A stretch of DNA of 26,022 nt, taken from assembly GCA_020650975.1 (NCBI GenBank), contig JAIPMN010013658.1, positions 1-26,022 of the forward strand, read 5' to 3'. The DNA is from Apostichopus californicus. Taxonomy: Eukaryota > Echinodermata > Holothuroidea > Aspidochirotida > Stichopodidae. Position 1 is the stretch's first letter. Each line of letters starts with the position of its first letter. Shown in pieces: positions 9,609 through 20,546 of the stretch. The translations under genes were made by a program, and so were the position numbers. Under the pieces are notes generated by a model. The model searched no databases, was not told the DNA's origin, and was given only the letters and a program-made list of their open reading frames with translations.

Positions 9609-9678
9609 GGATCAGCTGGGGAGAAATGACAGGGTTTTGAGAGGCGTGACATTCCAGGTGTGCTGTATGGTAACATGC

Positions 9679-9686
9679 TGTAAATA
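9679..9686 (+). promoter_or_regulatory. Candidate Pumilio-binding site in the usp44 3' UTR
   Basis: TGTAAATA, the classical Pumilio recognition octamer at RNA level, lies 71 bp after the stop codon. Function is inferred from motif and position only; a second TGTAAATA occurs near 15547, just before another AATAAA. Confidence 0.3.
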
Positions 9687-10595
9687 TGTATCAGGGCAAT
9701 TCATCTTTCAACAAATTTTAAAAACAAGAGGAGATTGTTCGACAAGCACGGGAGAATTGAAATGATGACTTCAGTCGTATTTTTTAACAAATTTGGTCGG
9801 CTAATTCAGCAAACTGGCTGCTGTGTATTGGTGTTCAGTAACAACCGGATTGCAAAATGTATTTCTAGTTCTGGTTTGATGAGTATCAAAATTAGATGAC
9901 CTTAAGAGTTTGTTAGTCAATAATCGCCCAAAATGATTCGAAGAAAATGTTAGTTTTTAGAAATACTTCCCTGTGGTTTGGAACCGTTAGATTATTCACA
10001 GACTTTGAATAGAATTGAATTAGAATATAAAAGACCTCAGTGAGACAGACAATTTCTTTAGGGTCGTTGTAAAATTGTTGCTGAACCTTGACACCATCAA
10101 TACAAACTTGTGAAATGTCTTAAAAGTTCCTCTACTGCTATGTCAATGTTATTTTAAGTTGATCTGCTTTTGCGTTCAATCTTGGACATTATTTGCGACA
10201 TATGGAAACATCTTTTTATTGAAAGTGGATACTTTTTCGTACCACAATGACTATAGTGTTTCAAAGATGTTTGGAGTTGAGATTCCAAACTTCAGACACT
10301 TCTTAGAAGATTCCAAATGGTAACACTCACTGGAGTCAGACAAATCTTGGAAAAGAAATCTTGGAAAAAGTGGATAAAATTCTCCCTCGGACAGAAACGT
10401 AAATGTGGTGGGAGATGTGAAATGTTAAAAAAGTGGCAATTTACTTGCGATCAATTTACCCCACAATAATTCTAGATTTTCCTGACTGAGGTGACCAAAA
10501 GTGTTGATACTACCTCTTTCCCCCTCCCGTCCCCTCCACTGCCCCTACACACATCTCCCATCCCTTACAAATATTCTTTTAAATATGAGTATTTA

Positions 10596-10624
10596 AATAA
10601 ACCTCCCTGATCACTCTTAATAAA
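10596..10624 (+). terminator. Candidate poly(A) signals of usp44
   Basis: Two canonical AATAAA hexamers lie 23 bp apart about 1 kb after the usp44 stop. TGTCTTGTTCATTC follows the second as a plausible downstream U/GU-rich element. Hexamers are common in AT-rich DNA, so this is positional inference. Confidence 0.45.
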
Positions 10625-10645
10625 CTGTCTTGTTCATTCACCAAT

Positions 10646-12400
10646 ATATTCATCTACCTCTGTCTCGCTCCTGTAAATTCTCATGAATATGTATGGATGA
10701 GAATGAAACGTTGTCAATATCATCCCCAAAGTTATAGAGACTCCCAAACATTACTACAAGTTTTCTAAGTCCATTTCTCATGGATTGTTCTGTGCATCAA
10801 AATTAGTCCCTAATTATGATGAGGGTGTCATCAGATGATGAAGCTTCTAGGTGAGGGGGAGGAGGGGGGAGGTTGGGTAAGCACTGAAGGAGTAAGGAGA
10901 AGAAAAGCGAACGTTGCTTCTTTTTATTTCCCACAAATATTGTGGTTATACAAATAACAGGGGAAGAAGAGGCCAAGGCCCCCTCCCACTAACATCATCA
11001 TTAGGGATAAATGGTTGGTCGGGAATTTGTTTAAATTTACTCTGGGAATAATAAGACCACCTTTTTACTCCCACAATGCCCTTCCATGAAGTTCCTTGCT
11101 AACTACCTATATCAGTAGGGTGGAAAAAGAATCCCCCCTCTCACCCCACTCCCACCCCCTTGAAATCATTTGCATGTTTTAGTGTACCATACTGCAATAT
11201 GTAATGCTGTAGTGTTACACGGACCCCATCAGCTTTTTCACAGATTTCCATGGTCTCATTATCCATTGCTATATTGCACAAAATTTAAAAAAAAAATCCC
11301 TAAAACTTGCTAATATATATAGAAAGCTAGGGTTATTATTTGAATTAATTCTTGGTTTGTTTGTTTTTCCTTCTTTTTTTTCCTTAAAGCCTGAATATAA
11401 TTAAAAACCAAAAAAAAGTAGTCAAATGCTATGCAAATTAGGTTTGATTTTCGTCTTTATTGCAAATAAACAGATTTTTGTTTTTACTTTGTTCCATTAA
11501 CACCATTAACCCCCCCACCCCCCCCTCATTAATATGAATTTTTTAAGGGAATTTTTTGGTTAATACCCGCGCATAGATAGATCAAAACAGCAAACAAAAA
11601 GGATTTTCTCTGCATCAGGATGCAATAAATGATGATGTTAATTATGTATAAATTTTGTTTTGTTTGATTCTTTTGATTTTAATTTGCCTTTTTCAATTAT
11701 TTCTTTACTTTGACGATTAAGCAGCTGGTTACATCTGTTACTTAACCATTTGGCGTGATGCAAATTAAGTCCTGAACTCAAACTATATTGTTCTCATTTT
11801 CTTGCTGTAATTTCCCAAGTAGACATTGTTTTATTCCTTGTAATAGACTGTTCCTTCTCAAGACAAGATAAAAACTATTTTTTTTTTAGCTCTAAGATCA
11901 TCACTATTGTGCCCCAAATTTAGCTGGCTAAAATTTTCAAAATTTTTCTCTGGATTTTTGAGTCTCCAAATTATTCCCAGATGAACTAGATATTTAAATA
12001 TCTAAGAGAGGAATAAATGCCCTGAGGGTTGTAGTAAAATGTGTGTTGAAGTTTGAAATATAGTGACTATTATTTGACATATCTAGCAGATTTGGTGGCA
12101 ACACTGATTGCCTTTATTAGAACGACAACACTTTGATAGCAGCTGTGACTTTGTACACAGACAAAAAGGGGTCCTTTGTCATTTTCGTAATATATTTATA
12201 CGATTAATTAATTACTATGATAAATTAATTAATTACTATGATTCATATGTAATTTGAAAGAATTGCCCTGGTGATAATTTTAAATATTTTATTTTTTTTA
12301 ATGAAAAGAGGAGCATGCTATGAGCATTCTGGTGTAATTTGCATGAATTACCTAGGGGCACATCGGTTTTGAGAGTATACGGGTTACCTATGTATTGTAC
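10646..12400. other. AT-rich non-coding region
   Basis: No exon, RNA gene or transposon was recognised. It has homopolymer runs, a C-rich patch (about 11510-11526) and a tandem copy of a segment built on TTAATTAATTACTATGAT (about 12203-12242). It could be intergenic or a longer usp44 3' UTR. Confidence 0.55.
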
Positions 12401-12409
12401 TGACTGTTG

Positions 12410-13330
12410 CATCACAATGGTGTTGGTCCTATGGTAACAGTGTATAGTGTAGCCATGTATGGGTGGTGGTTGATGTTTAAGAGTAAAATATGGTCATGTT
12501 GAAATTACAAGGTAAATATGATGCGGTTGTATCCATGTATCGTGGTTCATGTCCCATAACATAACATATGGGATACTTTGAACTAACACTAAACAGTGTT
12601 AACCAATGAGATGTATTATGGTTGATATTGAACTTGCAACGTATCGGTTCATAATGAACCTAGTGGTAAATAATATATAGCGTAACCCATGTTTTATGGT
12701 TAAAAATGTCAACAATGCGTTGTGGTTAATAATGTTACCCATGTATTGTGGGTTATAGTGTTAACCATGTTTTGTGACTAATAGTGTTACCAATGGGTTG
12801 TGCTTAATGGTTTTAACCATGTATTGTGACTAATAGTGTTATCCATGGGTTGTGGTTAATGGTTTTAACCATGTATTGTGACTAATAGTGTTACCCATGG
12901 GTTGTGGTTAATGGTTTTAGCCATGTATGGTGACTAATAGTGTTACCCATGGGTTTTGGTTAATGGTTTTAACCATGCATTGTGATTAATGGTGTAACCG
13001 ATGGGTTGTGGTTTATAGTGTTAACCATATATTGTGGTTCATAGTGTTAACCATGTATTATGGTTAATGTCATCTAACCAGTAAGATTCTTACATTGTGA
13101 TTAATGGTGTAACCCATGGGTTGTGGTTTATAGTGTTAACCTTGTATTGTGACTAACAGTGTTACCTATGGGTTGCAGTTAATGGTGTTAACCATATATT
13201 GTGGTTCATATTGTTACCTATGGGTTGTGGTTAATAGTGTTAACCGTATATTGTGGTTCATAGTGTTAACCATGTATTATGGTTAATGTCATCTTTAAAC
13301 CAGTAAGGTTCATAGTGAAGGTAGTAGGTA
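12410..13330. repeat. 26-bp satellite-like array with 52-bp higher-order period
   Basis: Variants of GTGTTAACCATGTATTGTGG alternate with GTGTTACCCATGGGTTGTGG. In the best-kept part TTTTAACC or TTTTAGCC recurs at 12811, 12863, 12915 and 12967, exactly 52 bp apart. The edges decay gradually, as in an old array. Confidence 0.92.
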
Positions 13331-15660
13331 AATAATATGCACTGTTATCAATGTAAGGTGAGCAATGTTACACATCTCCACAAACTTGTGAGCCTTTGTC
13401 TTATTACACAATAATGACAATAATATGTATTGTATTAAACCTGCTGACAATATGACTAAAGCTGTGCATTTCTGTTCTTGCAAATATTCATAATACACTG
13501 CCTGTCAGCAGGTCTGATCAGATGGTTTAAGGGGGGAGGAGGGGCCTGCCAACACCCCAAGGGACATGGGTCAATTAGAAGGTCAATTGGAAATATGGGA
13601 ATAATAATGAAATTTAGTCTCATTTTTCTAATACACTTGAATAAGGAAAAAATGAAAAATTTCACAAAAAGAGAGACAAGTTGACATAATTGTCCTGGGT
13701 CCTGGCTTTTGACACCCCTGTTTGTCGGGAGCTGGTTATAGAATGATCACCTGATGCAAGTCAAATACCACTTGAAGTGGGAGTTCAAACATCTCGTTTG
13801 ATCATCTTATTCCAGATGAAACCTCTTCTCATGCGCTGTCCAGCTAGCTTAATTTAAAATTTACTGCCGTAATCTTTTGCTGAATTTATTGGCATTATTT
13901 CATTTTGTAAAGTAATCGTCTATTAAAAAGGATGCTACAGTGACAATTTTCAGTTGTGAAAAGATATTTCTTATTATTTTTTTTATTCTGTATTGTATGG
14001 TAATATACTCAGTAGGGTACTGAAAATCCAACACAGAGGATCTGGGGCTTGTTGCAAACACAAACTTATTACATTTCCTCTGCTATAAAGCAAGGCTCGG
14101 TACAGAGATGAGGGGATCGTTAGTCTAAACTTCCTAGATTGATTGTCATTTGTAGTGAAAAAATAATTAATAACAAATTAATGTACTTGCAATAAAAAAA
14201 GTCTTTTTTTTTCCCTAATTTTTTTTTTGTGGCCTTCATTGGCTTTCGTAGATTAGTAAACCAACTGGAAATCTAAGTTGACAGGCAAGGGTTTTTGTAG
14301 CTTGTAAAAATTTCCCAATTATTGCTTTGCTTCCAGGTTCTGAAGAAAACTTTTCAGCTTCCCTTTTGATAGGAATTCCTTTTTGAATATACCACTCAAA
14401 GTTGCCCCCTTGTTATTGGTATGAAGGTTCTGTTTTCAGGCAGTGAAGGCTTGTCACTAAGGTTCCTCTGTGTACCTGGCTGAATGGGTAGGATGTCGAA
14501 GGGTGGGTCTCATTAAGTGACTCTTTGCGTGGCCAAATTCAGTAAAATCAGATGATGAAAGTATGATTTAACATTTTGTCTTTGAACTTTCACTAACATA
14601 TTTGTATAACCATATTGTTGAAGTTATAATTCTTTGGGAACTTGATGTAGCTAGTAATTTAAATGGAATATTGAACATGGTAACGGTGTTATCTAAACAA
14701 CGATATGAAGCTGGTCGTGAGAGTGATTTGAAACTACCCCCTCCCTCCCTTCCCCCTCCTCCTACCTTCATCCCACCCCTCCCTCTCCCTCGCTCTCTCC
14801 AATATTTGCTGAATCAATCTGTATACCAAGGTAAGATTTCACTCAACTGGAAATATTGCTACAAATCTTCAGTGTTGCCCAGTTAATTTTATCGATTTGA
14901 GTAGGATTTGGCAGTATGGAACAAGATTAAATTAGATACATTATTTAAGTGAGTGATTTAAATGTACTTAAATGGAGTTAGTGGATACGGGGATGTTAAG
15001 TGATGTGGATGACTGGAGAAAAGTATTCCATCTTCTGATCCTCTGGCCACCCCCCCCCCCCTCCACTTCCTGCCCATTTGAGCAGCCTCTTATGAAAATT
15101 GCAGAAACTAACCAATATTTCTATCTGGCCGTCATAGAAAATTGATTGGGAAACCCTAGTATAGGGTCCATGGTAGTTTGGATTGTCACTGCCCAACTGA
15201 CAAAGTGTTATTATCAACTGTAGGGACCCTGTTGTTGTTTCTGTCCTTGCTACCTGTTTTACATTGCTACCATGACGGCCCAGTAAATCTTGGTGATATG
15301 TTTTACATATAAAATGTGAATTTTCAAGCTTTGGTAGGTAAAAAATTGTTCAGAAGTGACCCGAAGTTTGGTGGTTCAAGTCTGGAGCGCTTGTTCAGCA
15401 TTCGATAGACGTTGGATATCTCCAACACATTCATATATTTTCCAAGGTCGCTTAACTATAGTAATTTAACGTTAAACTTATAGTGAGGGACCTTGTGGTT
15501 TCGATGATGCCACTTTCTGCCACTGTTCTAAGTGTAGATTAGCCTTGTAAATATCAGGCTATTGTTGCATATCAACTGTAATAAAGTTATTCTTCAAAAA
15601 ACGTGATCGATATTCATTGCTATTTCTTGAACTGATTCTTGAAGTTGGGAGAAATTTGAA
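13331..15660. other. Non-coding region with no recognised gene
   Basis: It is AT-rich with a CT-rich tract (about 14739-14800) and a run of about 13 C (about 15050-15062). Frames of 60-95 codons that cross these tracts show no recognisable protein. A TGTAAATA and an AATAAA (15580-15585) lie close together and could mark a distal mRNA end. Confidence 0.5.
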
Positions 15661-15847
15661 CCCTTTATTGTTATCATTCGACTGAATCATGCCCCCTTCT
15701 CCCCTCATCACCTTCTCCCTGGATTCAACATAAGGTCATACCTACTCCATCTCCACCATAGCAAGTACTCCATACTTGTCCAGTCCTTTCCCTCTACCCA
15801 ATCACCCTCAAAATATGCCGTAGACTTTATACCCGTTGAGAACTCAC

Positions 15848-15988
15848 CCGACAAGCAGCTGCGAATCAGAATCAACGTGACCAGCCAGGGTCCCGGTGTG
15901 AATTAGCAGGGCAGACCATGAGCCCTCACCCCAATGACTTTCATAGAAATATTCATTATTCTCGCCATAGGCGGCAATCCTCACACCC
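15848..15988 (-). other. Possible coding exon, unrecognised (minus strand)
   Basis: Between TTCAG and GTGAGTT on the minus strand, 141 bp stay open and read as AYGENNEYFYESHWGEGSWS, continuing SALLIHTGTLAGHVD. Base composition is richer in G+C than the surroundings. Both ends are phase 2, so it cannot directly follow the NIDO exon (which ends in phase 0) without another exon between. A plus-strand frame of about 90 codons without Met overlaps part of it (to the stop at 15902-15904). No family is recognised; chance is possible. Confidence 0.18.
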
Positions 15989-16599
15989 CTGAACATTTAT
16001 CTACCCCCTACCTCATCCCCTCCCTCCAATGCACCCCAATCATACTTGAACCGTTTTCGGGTGTGTCTGATGCTATAGTTAATCGCCAATGAATTAATCA
16101 GACTTTGCTCAGTCTAATTTTAAGTTGGAAATGAATAATTAACAAAATCCCAGTGGACAAAAGTCTCTCTCGGAGTAAGATTGACAATTTAAAAAAAACA
16201 ATTTAAAAAAAAATTACGTATCGTACTCACAGGCCACAATTGGTCATTCTTAATGTAGCATATGTTCCATATAATTGACTTACACACTAAATCATAAAAG
16301 TAATGTTGCCTCAAGTCCTTGTTAGTTAGTTAGTTCCCACTAACTAAACCCTACCCATCACTGGATAGCTGACAAATTTGGCCATTCATGGCACCTTCAT
16401 TTTTCTGTATCATGACCATGCAGTTTTTTCGCATATATGAGAGCCTGAAGTTTTCGTCACTTGTAATCAAACCTCTTTACTTAGTAGGTATACAAGTTTC
16501 ATACGCTGCTCATGGGAGGCCTTAAGTGGTCTAAATTGCCTCAATTGATCCCATTCTTGCACCACATATACTTCAATATGTGTACTCTGACATCGAAGC

Positions 16600-16620
16600 C
16601 ACACACACACACACACACAC
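16600..16620. repeat. CA microsatellite
   Basis: About ten uninterrupted CA units. Confidence 0.95.
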
Positions 16621-18065
16621 AAAAATCAGATTTGTTTTGATAACATATCATAAAATATTTTCTGATATTTTTTCGGCACTTTTCTTGAGGGTGGATTGAA
16701 ACGCTTTGTGGAGTATGCCACCTTAAATCTTTGTTTATTTGCCAATACGGCCTTCCAAAAGCCTTTAATTTCGTCGATCCAGGGTAATCACTTCTTGAAG
16801 TTAAGTATTTACTTTTTGGTCATTTACTGATGTACTTGACCCCGTCATCTTCTTTTAAGGTTATATAAAACACAAGTTTATAGGGAAGGGAGTCAGACGA
16901 CTTCTATGGATGAATTTTTCACAATTATAAATACAGCTTTCTCAATTGTCGAGAAGAAAACTACACTTTAAATTCGAACTTGAAAGGCTAACCCGAAGTT
17001 GGATTATGACGCATTTACTACTAGAACACATTTGTGGGGAAATCGTACCTTTTATATATGGCGCTACAGTGGTTATAATTTTAGAAACATTAATTTCAAG
17101 CGAAAATACAAGTAGATAAACTGTACAAGCCATGTTGTGGGGGTATTTACATTCCGTGTACAGTGCTTGGATATATGCTCTGCTCTGCTAAGCTCTGTAC
17201 TCCTCTGTTTTCCTCTGCTCTCCTCATCTGCTCTCCCCTAACCTTTCCTCAGTACCTTCTCCTCTCTCTTCTATGCTTTACTATGTTCTTCCTTTCTCTC
17301 CTGACCCCTCTTTTCTCCCCTCCTCGCCCCCCCCCCCCGCCGGGGACAATGGAAATAGTCTGATGTTACGACATGCATGGTCACAATTGGTGTGTACAAA
17401 TACATCGATGATCGCAACATATCAATCAACATGCGATTAGCGTGCGAAGATATAACCGACATTATTTGACAGGGTACTTCGGCTAATTGTTTATGATTCT
17501 TCACATCTCTTCAATAACATTACCTGAACGCCAAGTCTTAGAGTGACATCGCGTGTGTATTTAGTATTCAACTTCAGATTCGTTTAAACACTTTCGGGGT
17601 AGGCCTGTATGGATCAATATTTAGACAAGAACTCCACGACCATTTACATTCTGCATCATGTTAAAAACGTAATCATTGCAACAACAAAAGTACAACATAA
17701 AAACATAAAATATTGTTTTGTGCAGGTATCATTAGGTAGTAAGTAGCCCTATTCAGCTTGCATCACCGTCTTAAAGCAGCATTTTTGCGTCCTTTTCTAT
17801 GATTTTTCTCAACCTCACTGACTCCACTATGCCATAACGACATACATGACTAGCTTATCTATATATATTTAAATCTTACCTCGAATGGTGGCATAAAAGT
17901 CGAAAAATTTGCAACTTTCAACTTTGTTTTCTCCAAGATATTTTCCGTTGGGATCCCAATAAACCTCGCCCATATATGAATATTTAAACACTACGAACGT
18001 CATTGACCAATACGTAATACAACACACACTATGCTTGATTTGTGTACAGTCTATATGGCAGTTGT

Positions 18066-18094
18066 ACCAGGGAGTTCCATAACAACTCCCTGGT
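18066..18094. repeat. Perfect 11-bp inverted repeat (hairpin)
   Basis: ACCAGGGAGTT and AACTCCCTGGT flank a 7-base loop CCATAAC. The perfection suggests either the tip of a repeat element or a structured site; no promoter or gene is next to it. Confidence 0.8.
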
Positions 18095-18612
18095 TATACC
18101 AACGCAAAGTCTTCCATTTATTTTTAACAACGGCTCATAACTAAACCTGCATCTCTGATTGGTTGAATTCAAACTAGTGGGGTTGGGGGAACTATATGCT
18201 GTTTTGTAATTTTAAATGTGGAATTTGTCGTGGACACTTTTCTCATTACCTGCAAACAACCTTAATTACTCGCCAATTAATGTTGTTGGCATGGAAAATC
18301 TTGGCTAATATCTAAGTTTGCTGTTTTGTGATTGATATATGTAAAAAACTCGATGGACATGTCAAAAAAGTAGAAAACGGCGACCAAACGCAAAATGCTG
18401 GTTTAAAGGGCCTGCATTATGATGATTTAAAACGTACCGTAACATCACGTGTTTGTCCTGTTTATGTAGCCCCGATTTCTCTTCTGTATAATATACTTTT
18501 CGTATCATGAATCATTTATCTCATGGTTCGGTCGGTGTTTACCAGGGTGGCATTAATATGTTAGGTAATCAGGTGCGTATCCAGGGGGCGTTGGGGGCGC
18601 GCGCCCCCCGGG

Positions 18613-18777
18613 TAAGGAAAAGAGGAGAGAAAAAAAGAGAAGAAAAAAGGGAAAAAGAGGGGGGGAAAAGAAAAGGAGGAGAGGAAGGAAGGGAAAGAAA
18701 AAGAAGAAAGAGAGAAAAAGGAGAAAAGGAGAGAGTAGAAGATAAACGCCAAGACCTCAGGAAGAGAAAGAGGAACG
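18613..18777 (+). repeat. Long purine (GA-rich) tract
   Basis: About 165 bp is almost purely A and G on the plus strand, inside the transposon-like element. It creates Lys/Glu/Arg-rich open frames on one strand and Ser/Phe/Leu-rich frames on the other, none of them credible genes. Confidence 0.9.
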
Positions 18778-19134
18778 TAATTAAAGCGCTGATCCCTATT
18801 ATATACACAGGGTAGCCAGTGACAGATCGAGGATTACGGAGGGACGTGCGCCTACCCCTTACACCGCCAACTCCATTTTTGACGTTTCCATTTTTCCTCT
18901 CTCACTAATGTATCTATATATACTATATATGGTCTATCATAACGCGTGTGTCTATGGACCCTTTAAACAATTGTACAATTGTGCAATGGAACCAACTGTG
19001 GCTGGTCTTGAACTCGACCGAGTCGTCGGGGAACATGACGCATTTCGGGAAGGGGGCGACCGCCCCCCCCCGAGCAAATTTTCTTTATGATATCGCTAGT
19101 AATTTCAAAATAGACAATGCTTAGATGCAACTTA

Positions 19135-19995
19135 CAAGGCCTCGGAAGTGTCATTTCCAGCGATCTGGGAGGCATTTTCGGCCAAAATTTTCTTGTACGC
19201 TTCGCGCCAACTCATGGTGGCGCTACGCTTAGATAGTTTGCCTACAGGCTTCGCCCCTCCCTTCGCATATAACTCGCTACACGCCTGTTCGAATTTGTAA
19301 AGCAAAGAGCAGATATCAAAAAATATCAGTGAGCATGAAAATGCATGTTCCAGGATGAACAGCCTCAATACTACTATGTGTGTCGTCAAAGGCGTAAGAG
19401 CCCAATTGGATTTGGGGGCTGTAACGACTTGCCCGAAAAATATAACCAAAATTTTTCGCGCGTTCAACATGTTAATGTAAATATCATATAAGGAAGCATC
19501 GGTCATTACATCGCATGGCATCGTGTAACGTACGGTCCGTGAAAATTAACTGTGTCTGAATTTTCGAACATTTCCTGACCAACATTCTTCATCATACTTC
19601 CCTCTACTAGTGCAATTTTGACCTGTCTGTTAGGGGTTCAAGGAGGTTTTTCTATATTGGTTGTCCATAGATTGAATTTTGTGCAACATTAGCCTATGGG
19701 TATGTTTTCAAGTGATTTTATTCACGAGAATTGGGAATTTTCAAATTCTGAACAAATAATGGGCTTAAAACCTTCAAAAGTGGTGCTTTCGGATATTGTG
19801 GGCCGTGACGTAGAATCACCTATGGATGGAAAAAAACTATTCGGAAATACTTGGTTCTCAGGCAAAAGTGTACATCTGCTTGGTCATTTTCAAGCACGAG
19901 AAGTGCCATTTCCGGTGATCTGGGGGGTATCCAAAAACCAGAAATTTTCTTGTACGCTCCGCGCCAACCGATGGTGGCGCTCCGCTTAGATAGTA
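19135..19995. repeat. Internal direct repeat of about 100 bp, two copies
   Basis: A segment containing TTTTCTTGTACGC(T)(T/C)CGCGCCAAC, ATGGTGGCGCT and GCTTAGATAGT occurs at about 19145-19242 and 19897-19995 in the same orientation. Several substitutions separate the copies. The second copy runs directly into the right terminus, so the first copy may be the end of a nested or duplicated relative. Confidence 0.8.
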
Positions 19996-20421
19996 ATTCG
20001 CGCCCCCCGGGTTAGAAAATCCTGGATACGCCCCTGAATACTAACACAGTACTATCATGGCACGATATGCAAACCATATATACACAAAGAATTACTATTC
20101 ATTATGCATACGTTCTGTACACATATCCCAATATAGCATCAGAATAGCAAAACAGGGAGTCACTTTGTTTTCATGGTAAATCCTTCACATCAACAAGATT
20201 CCTTGACAAATAACAAACAAACACACAAGCACAATAAATATGTGCATAGATTTCATATGAACTAGCTCTCACACAGTCAGGAAAGTTGAATATGTATGCA
20301 CGCCAGTAGGAGCATGCCACCAATACGTTCTTCATTCTACTGTATCCCTGAGTTCTTTGATTAAACGTTAACATCTATTCATCCATTAAATATCACAAGC
20401 AAGTATAATATATATACTCAC

Positions 20422-20546
20422 AAAAAGTGTTCGGTGGTTTCTATCAAAGAAAGGAAACTCAAAATCCAAAGGTACTTCCACAAACCAGTCATCTTCTTTC
20501 CGCATGGTCTCGTCTCCATTCTCAGGTCCATAGGGTAAGAGGAGAT
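20422..20546 (-). CDS. NIDO-protein exon 2: start of the NIDO domain
   Basis: On the minus strand the acceptor is CTTTATACAG|ATCTC and the donor CTTTTT|GTGAGT. The exon encodes the PYGPENGDE and DDWFVEVPLDFEFPFFDRNH segments and ends in phase 0 just where family members continue V-x-x-N-G. The combination of motif, splice sites and phase with exon 1 is unlikely by chance. Confidence 0.82.

Larger units (their letters stand above)
9609..10645 (+). other. usp44: usp44 3' untranslated region (inferred)
   Basis: No coding sequence follows the TGA. The AT-rich stretch runs to two AATAAA hexamers (10596-10601, 10619-10624), the second followed by a T/GT-rich stretch typical of a cleavage site. The end is therefore placed near 10645. 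Other hexamers, at 11465-11470 and 15580-15585, could mark longer isoforms. Confidence 0.5.
15989..18569. other. Non-coding region with microsatellites
   Basis: It contains GTTA repeats (about 16320-16333), a CA microsatellite (about 16600-16620), a CT-rich stretch (about 17160-17340) and a perfect hairpin (18066-18094). It presumably lies in an intron of, or downstream of, the minus-strand NIDO gene. No exon was recognised. Confidence 0.5.
18570..20036. mobile_element. Probable non-autonomous DNA transposon with terminal inverted repeats
   Basis: The left end reads CAGGTGCGTATCCAGG and the right end, reverse-complemented, CAGGGGCGTATCCAGG. Both are followed within about 30 bp by a GC-rich GGGGGGCGCG or CGCGCCCCCCGGG block. 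CAGGGGCG-type ends are typical of hAT elements (family knowledge). The expected 8-bp target duplication is not visible: TAGGTAAT against AATACTAA. Inside lie a purine tract and two diverged direct copies of a roughly 100-bp segment. No transposase frame is recognisable. Confidence 0.6.

Noticed and set aside
16535-16838. Minus-strand open stretch of about 100 codons without a start
   Set aside because: It runs through the CA microsatellite (Cys-Val repeats), has no splice or domain support, and is expected occasionally by chance.
18507-18815. Lys/Glu/Arg-rich plus-strand frame and Ser/Phe/Leu-rich minus-strand frames
   Set aside because: They translate the purine tract inside a transposon-like element; low complexity, no domain.
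19132-19521. 129-codon minus-strand frame
   Set aside because: It lies inside the TIR element and uses one of its duplicated segments; no transposase motif was recognised.
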